Assembly (NCBI GenBank): GCA_005239615.1
Contig: SBBR01000110.1
Span: 1 to 11,842, forward strand
Direction: 5' to 3'
Length of the DNA stretch: 11,842 nucleotides
Source: an archaeon
GTDB lineage: Archaea > Iainarchaeota > Iainarchaeia > Iainarchaeales > Iainarchaeaceae
Positions within the stretch are counted from its first letter, which is position 1. Every line of letters starts with the position of its first letter. Shown here one piece after another: positions 8,420 through 11,842 of the stretch. The position numbers were made by a program, and so were the translations under genes. The notes under the pieces were generated by a model. The model had not been told where the DNA came from. It searched no databases and saw only the letters and a list, made by a program, of their open reading frames with translations.

Positions 8420-8428
8420 GGTTAACCG
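8419..8428. repeat. Perfect 10-bp palindrome in the giant gene leader
   Basis: CGGTTAACCG is its own reverse complement. It lies in the predicted 5' leader, downstream of the TATA box, and its last base touches the Shine-Dalgarno. It could be a repressor operator or just chance. Confidence 0.5.
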
Positions 8429-8464
8429 AATATAACGAATACTAATTATTCTGTGTGTTAGAGA

Positions 8465-8480
8465 TTATATAAGTTTGCCC
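8465..8480 (-). promoter_or_regulatory. BRE/TATA promoter of the giant gene
   Basis: The minus strand reads GGGCAAAC followed by TTATATAA. The A-rich part fits a TFB-recognition element directly upstream of a strong archaeal TATA box. Transcription would start about 25 bases downstream, near 8440, leaving a leader of about 30 bases that contains the Shine-Dalgarno. It should serve the giant gene and probably the JAMM gene behind it. Confidence 0.7.
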
Positions 8481-8520
8481 TGATATTTAAAAGCAATAGT
8501 TTCGTCTTGTCGGTTTGCCC
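8473..8520. repeat. Direct repeat GTTTGCCC, two copies 40 bp apart
   Basis: GTTTGCCC occurs at 8473-8480 and 8513-8520 (GGGCAAAC on the minus strand). The first copy is the BRE of the giant gene promoter. A near copy, GGGGCAAAG, sits in the same place against the TATA box of the membrane protein gene (10639-10646). Confidence 0.45.
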
Positions 8521-8650
8521 TTAAGTTCTCCAACAGTTAAGTTATAGTGGGTAGTTGGAAACTTTGACTTCCTGCAGCTTTCCCAACTCCGCAAGTCCCA
8601 CTTCTTCCCATTTGAAGGATTGCGCAGGGCAAGGTTTTTTGCAATCATTT
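8481..8650. other. Intergenic stretch with a bulged inverted repeat
   Basis: No credible gene is seen between the promoter of the giant gene and the end of the first ATPase pseudogene. The stretch holds the second GTTTGCCC copy and an inverted repeat at 8524-8563. Its arms are AGTT-c-TCCAAC and GTTGGAAACT, which pair over ten base pairs with one bulged C and a 19-base loop. It could be the tail of the pseudogene transcript, an operator or a small RNA; nothing decides between these. Confidence 0.4.
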
Positions 8651-9983
8651 TTACCCGAGTAGTTTGAGGCTTTCTTGTGGGTTTATGAGGAAGACTGCGA
8701 GTGGGAGTCTGTTGTGGCCAAAAGTGTTTTTTGTGAGGTATATTGTGCCCTCTTTTTCCTTTACTTTGTTGCCAAATTTGCTTCCTATATTAAAGGTTTT
8801 TTTGCCGAACTTTACGCAAAAATCTGTTTCCACATTTTTTTCCTTTTGGTAGTATATGTGCCTTCTTGCTTCAAACTCGTTTTCTTTGAGGGAGAGGTCA
8901 AGGTGTTGGCCATTTCCTTCAGCGCCGTGAGTTCTGCGATTTTTCCCATTGTTGCCGAATCGATTTCCGCGATTTTTATGCCACTTATCTTTCTTGCGCG
9001 GAATTGCGCTACCCAGTAGAGAAACGGGTCTGTAAAGTATATTTTCTTGTTCTTCGGCGCCCCGGCTTTTGCTTTTCTCGATTTTTCTAGGTAGGTTGTC
9101 ACAAACATGCCATTGAGGGTTTCGACATACTCGGCAATGGTCGGATGGGAAACTGTTTTTGAGAGGGCTGTCCATGACACTTCGTTTGTGAGTGATTTCG
9201 CTATGCTCGCCATTAAGTTGGTTGCCGTTCCGGGAGATTTTTTTACCCTTACGAGCTCTCCGTCTATCCATGCCGAGTATATTGCGAACAGTTCTTCTTC
9301 GAGGCAGCCGTTTTTGTCGTAGCTGTTCATTGCTTTTATGAAGCCTCCATGGAGGAAGTACTTGTATAGTATTGCGTTTAACTCGTCGAGGCGTGCCATT
9401 GCCTCTTTGGGCGTTCTAATGTCGACCCCATACACCCTTGCTACTTCTGCGAAGCTCAATGGCTAGAACCTGTACTTGTATTGGCCGTCCGCCATCCTTC
9501 CCGGGAGCTGTTCAGTTTTTTTCATTCTGTTGATTGAGCTCGAGCCGGTGAGAACCACTTGCTTATCATTGAAAGCGTTTTCGTCGACCAGCGCCTTTAC
9601 TGCCCTTTCCCAGTCGTTCACCGAATTAACCTCGTCGACATAGATGTGTGTTGGGTTATAGATGTTGTTGATGGTTTTCATTGTTTCGTAGAAGTCGAAT
9701 CTGTCTTTCAGCACTTCGGCATTGACGTATGCTATGTCGGTAATCTTTTCCGAAGCTCCGAGCTTTTTTGCTATTTCCATTTTAATCCATGTGGGTTTCC
9801 GACCTGCCTTGGTCCGTACACTACCATTACTCCTTTTTTTTGTGGCACATTGCCAAGTCTCTCATAAACGAATTTGCTCTCCCTGAGTATCGAGAGGTGC
9901 CTGTCATTCACCTCCCAGTTAGCAGTTTTCCACCATGGGTTCTGGCTGGCTAGAGTTTCAATTTCCATGCATATGGATTGCAT
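8651..9983 (-). pseudogene. AAA+ ATPase of the AAA_14/DUF4143 kind, broken by two frameshifts and a TAG
   Basis: Joining three pieces gives a near full-length ATPase of about 440 residues. The first starts at ATG 9983 (or ATG 9968) and includes the NPWW motif and P-loop start YGPRQVG. At 9795-9798 the frame breaks, where GKTT is expected. The second frame continues with KMEIAKKLG, a Walker B region (IYVDEV, about 9624-9650), a sensor-like VVLTGSSS and a GR motif. It meets an in-frame TAG at 9463-9465, directly before PLSFAEV, a landmark of this family. The same frame runs on through the DUF4143-like part (NGMFVTTYLEK, KIYFTDPFLYW). It shifts again near 8897-8904, after which the expected C-terminus (ETDFCVKFGKK) ends in TAA at 8651-8653. 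Functional relatives are P-loop ATPases, often linked to toxin-antitoxin-like or DNA-processing roles, but their job is poorly known. With a disrupted P-loop the product should be inactive. A predicted TATA box at 10003-10011 would make the ATG at 9983 leaderless. Confidence 0.85.
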
Positions 9984-9993
9984 AGAACCACTT

Positions 9994-10040
9994 AATAGGC
10001 TAATTTAAAATTGAAAGTCGGCTTTCAATAATAGCCTATT
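9994..10040. repeat. Nested inverted repeat around the pseudogene promoter
   Basis: Outer arms AATAGGCTA (9994-10002) and TAGCCTATT (10032-10040) pair perfectly over 9 bp. Inner arms ATTGAAAG (10010-10017) and CTTTCAAT (10022-10029) pair perfectly over 8 bp around the tetraloop TCGG. A further ATTGAAA copy lies at 10042-10048. The TATA-like sequence falls between the left outer and left inner arms. It could be an operator pair or a cruciform; in RNA it could form a hairpin after the membrane protein gene. Confidence 0.65.
10003..10011 (-). promoter_or_regulatory. TATA-like box of the first ATPase pseudogene
   Basis: The minus strand reads AATTTTAAATTAG. The TTTAAAT core is centred about 24 bases before the ATG at 9983, the distance expected for a leaderless archaeal transcript. 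There is no clear purine-rich BRE; the inner palindrome arm takes its place. Confidence 0.45.
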
Positions 10041-10115
10041 TATTGAAACCATATTTTCGATTATTTTTAACGGTAAATTAGGGTTATTTTGCGATGCTGG
10101 GCCTTTTGGCTGCGT

Positions 10116-10604
10116 TCACGCCACGCCCAGCGCCTTCACTATAGCCTCTAACGCTCCCTGCGCATCGCCAATTTGTATGCCCGGCGTGAGGAATCCTATT
10201 GCAACGGCGAGCAGGGCAGCGAGCACCGCCGCCTCGATGTACTCGATTTTTCCCTCGAAGAGGTTACCCCTGCCGCTGATGTCTAGCTGCGCATTTTCGC
10301 CCATGCGAGTCCCGCCAGAGAGCGCCACGAGGAGCGGGATTCCCGCGAGGGCAACATAAGCCGGGTGCTTAGGGAAAAGCCCTCCAAGCCATAGGCCAGT
10401 GAACAGTAGGAGGACAAAGGATGCCCTGCCCCAGAAGAAAGATGAGAGGAAGAAAACGCCGAGGGTTATTATGGACAGCTCTACCGCGCCAGGAACAAGA
10501 AGGAGCCTATGCGCCGGCTCGAGAAAAATGTTTACTGCAATCACGCCGCTCGCATAGAGCATCGCGCCGAGCAGGACGTTGATGTGGCTCCAGGACATTG
10601 ACAT
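10116..10604 (-). CDS. Five-segment integral membrane protein of unknown family (162 aa)
   Basis: The frame is intact and ends in TGA at 10116-10118. I choose ATG 10604 because the TATA box centred near 10635 predicts transcription from about 10610; TTG at 10613 and ATG at 10598 are alternatives. Predicted membrane segments lie at residues 8-28, 34-55, 62-78, 82-97 and 121-141. A hydrophilic loop (98-120, with GGTRMGENAQ and GRGNLFEGK) separates the fourth and fifth, and a short amphipathic tail (ALEAIVKALG) ends the protein. Few charged residues lie within the membrane segments (for example E42 in the second), so nothing points to a transporter or enzyme site. It is flanked on both sides by decayed ATPase genes on the same strand but has its own promoter. 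I do not recognise the family. Its intact frame amid decay suggests it is still under selection. Confidence 0.8.
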   Translation of the reverse strand: MSMSWSHINVLLGAMLYASGVIAVNIFLEPAHRLLLVPGAVELSIITLGVFFLSSFFWGRASFVLLLFTGLWLGGLFPKHPAYVALAGIPLLVALSGGTRMGENAQLDISGRGNLFEGKIEYIEAAVLAALLAVAIGFLTPGIQIGDAQGALEAIVKALGVA

Positions 10605-10630
10605 TGCAAGCAATATAGGGCCGCTTCCAC

Positions 10631-10646
10631 TAAATATACTTTGCCC
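10631..10646 (-). promoter_or_regulatory. BRE/TATA promoter of the membrane protein gene
   Basis: The minus strand reads GGGGCAAAG then TATATTTA. The BRE part resembles the GGGCAAAC in front of the giant gene. The predicted start of transcription, near 10610, is only about six bases before ATG 10604, so the message would be nearly leaderless. Confidence 0.6.
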
Positions 10647-10911
10647 CGCGTGGAATGCCTCCCGTTGTCGGTATCAATGCAGTCCGCTGGACGGTTGCCG
10701 TCTGTTTGGTCGCAGGGCCATTTGCAGTTGCTGCTGCCCGGATGTCATATCCCGTGCCTGCCAGGCAGCAGGAACCGCCTCCAGTCCCGTGTCAGGCGCT
10801 TTGTTTTCTGCTGTACCAGCCGAGAATACCATTAAGGAGAGGAAAGGGAGCGCTGGAATCGTGAGTCAGGCTTCTATGGTTATAGTAAGGGGGAGTAAAG
10901 GAGTAAGGGGC
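10647..10911. other. GC-rich stretch without a convincing gene
   Basis: The 3' end of the second ATPase pseudogene should fall here, but after 10912 no minus frame resembles the expected C-terminal 50-60 residues. One plus-strand frame (10655-10864, 69 codons) has a hydrophobic N-terminal stretch (WTVAVCLVAGPFAVAAA). The TATA-like sequence at 10631-10639 also reads on the plus strand, about 20 bases before its ATG. This is too weak to call a gene. A minus frame with a signal-like LPFLSLMVFSAGTAE is equally unproven. Confidence 0.3.
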
Positions 10912-11842
10912 GGCCTTTAGCAGTGCGCGTATTTCCCTTTTTTTTGTTTCCGGGTTCGACACGTCAAAGCACATCTAAATCAATTGCGGACTGAGCGGCC
11001 TTTCTGGATTACGAAATCAACTTCCTCATTTTGCTGGTTTTTCCAATAGAAAAATCTGTGCTCGTGCTCCATTTCCCCTTTTTTGAGTTCAATCCCCACA
11101 ATGTTCTCGAACAGTTTGCCCAATTCAGGGCTGGTTTTGAATGCCTTGGCTTATATGAATTCATTGTCAAAACAGTATATCTTGTTGGAGCGCTCCTGTT
11201 CCTTTTGTTTGAAGGACAATCGTGGCACCTCGAAGAAGATAAATGCTTCTTCCAGGTAGGAGACGAATCTCTGAAGCGTCACGACGCTGGTGTTTTGGGC
11301 TGAGTTTTTCAGGGAATTATACGAAAAAATCCTTTGCCACATTTGAAGATAAAATGTGTGCTGTTTCCTGCAGGGTTTTGATGGCCAGACCTTGTAGCGC
11401 GATATTATATCCTTGTAAACGACCGCGACAAAGAGCCGTGACATATAACCGCATAATCGAGTTTTTTGACGATGGGTTCCGGAAAACTGCCATAGGTTGC
11501 AAACTCCAGCAACTTTTGTTTTATTTCGTGTGTTGTCAGCTCTTTTTTTTCAAGCGTCAAGAATTCTCGGAAGAAAAATGGAAAGACATAGGCTAACATG
11601 TGCCGGCCTGTCAAATGTGTCGCCAGCTCGGCGCTCAGCAAATTAGAATTGTTTCCCGTCAGGAAAAGGCTCCTGCCATGGCGCTGCAGGCGGTTCGCGA
11701 GCAATTCCCTTTTGGGAAATTCTGGATTTCGTCCAGCAGCAAAAAATGTTGTGAGCCATCCAGGGTGTCTATTGCCACCAAAATTTCGTTAAAATCATCA
11801 ACTTTCGCCAATTGCTCGTCGTCAAAATTGGCATACCAGAAC
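10912..11842 (-). pseudogene. Archaeal-type AAA+ ATPase with DUF4143-like C-terminus, multiply broken; 5' end beyond window
   Basis: Family landmarks appear in the right order but in changing frames. They begin with NFDDEQLAKVDDF and Walker B LLLDEIQNFPK (11841 to about 11714). After a frameshift near an A-run come NRLQRHGRSLFLTG, ELATHLTGR and FFFREFL (canonical FSFREFL, so a Ser is lost), followed by GSFPEP. A shift near 11420 leads to AVVYKDIISRYK. A shift near 11388 leads to TLQETAHILSSNVAK, and a return near 11331 leads to FSYNSLKNS, SYLEEAFIFFEV and KIYCFDNEF. A TAA at 11151-11153 and a shift come next, then KLFENIVGIELKK and EEVDFVIQKG. Another shift follows near 10990, then QLI-TAG-MCFDVSNPETKKREIRAL, where the TAG (10975-10977) replaces the Gln of the usual LIQVCYD. 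Similarity ends at 10912. It is a different paralogue from the ATPase at 8651-9983. At least six lesions exclude a functional product. Confidence 0.85.

Noticed and set aside
9463..9465. Pyrrolysine at the TAG of the first ATPase
   Set aside because: This ATPase family is not known to use pyrrolysine, and the same gene has two frameshifts, so decay is simpler.
9994..10040. Intrinsic terminator of the membrane protein gene
   Set aside because: No T-run follows the hairpin on the minus strand, and its position fits the downstream promoter better.
10655..10864. 69-codon plus-strand frame with a hydrophobic N-terminal stretch and a TATA-like sequence upstream
   Set aside because: Codon use is not distinctive, no family is recognised, and the TATA-like sequence already serves the minus-strand membrane gene. 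It is noted only as a possibility.
11031..11596. Plus-strand frames over the right-hand pseudogene
   Set aside because: They are antisense to clear ATPase motifs on the minus strand.
8651..11842. Sequencing error as the cause of all frameshifts
   Set aside because: The adjacent 7755-base frame has no error, and point stops and an altered conserved residue (FFFREFL) occur as well as indels. It cannot be fully excluded without reads.

Overview
The window looks archaeal. Start regions carry purine-rich BRE-like elements next to TATA boxes, the large gene has a GGTGAT Shine-Dalgarno sequence, and two genes appear to be (nearly) leaderless. The large surface protein and the abundance of AAA_14/DUF4143-type ATPases would fit a DPANN-like archaeon (Diapherotrites/Micrarchaeota/Aenigmarchaeota type), but that placement is inference. 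Every gene I can support lies on the minus strand.

Bases 1-8410 hold the main content. One uninterrupted reading frame (656-8410) encodes a 2584-residue protein. It has one N-terminal membrane anchor, a string of Ig-like/carboxypeptidase-regulatory-like beta domains, three Cys-stapled beta domains, an unusual insert with a long alanine-rich coiled coil between two glycine-rich hydrophobic segments, and a Cys-containing beta-rich C-terminal half. Forty-two bases downstream is a second gene (613 to the left edge, incomplete) that carries an HxHP...SxxD signature and an upstream Glu, the marks of a JAMM/MPN+ metalloprotease. The two probably form one transcription unit driven by the BRE/TATA promoter at 8465-8480.

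Bases 8411-8650 are regulatory and intergenic. They hold the promoter, a perfect 10-bp palindrome against the Shine-Dalgarno, an 8-bp element repeated 40 bp apart, and a bulged inverted repeat.

Bases 8651-11842 are a decay zone. Two different AAA+ ATPase genes of the archaeal ATPase/DUF4143 kind are broken. The first (8651-9983) has a frameshift in its P-loop, an in-frame TAG and a late frameshift. The second (10912 to beyond the right edge) has at least six lesions. Between them sits an intact five-segment membrane protein of unknown family (10116-10604) with its own promoter. The adjacent 7.7-kb gene has no frame error at all, so the lesions are probably real decay and not poor sequence. 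A nested inverted repeat (9994-10040) surrounds the TATA box of the first ATPase pseudogene. I see no rRNA, tRNA, CRISPR array, transposase or integrase.
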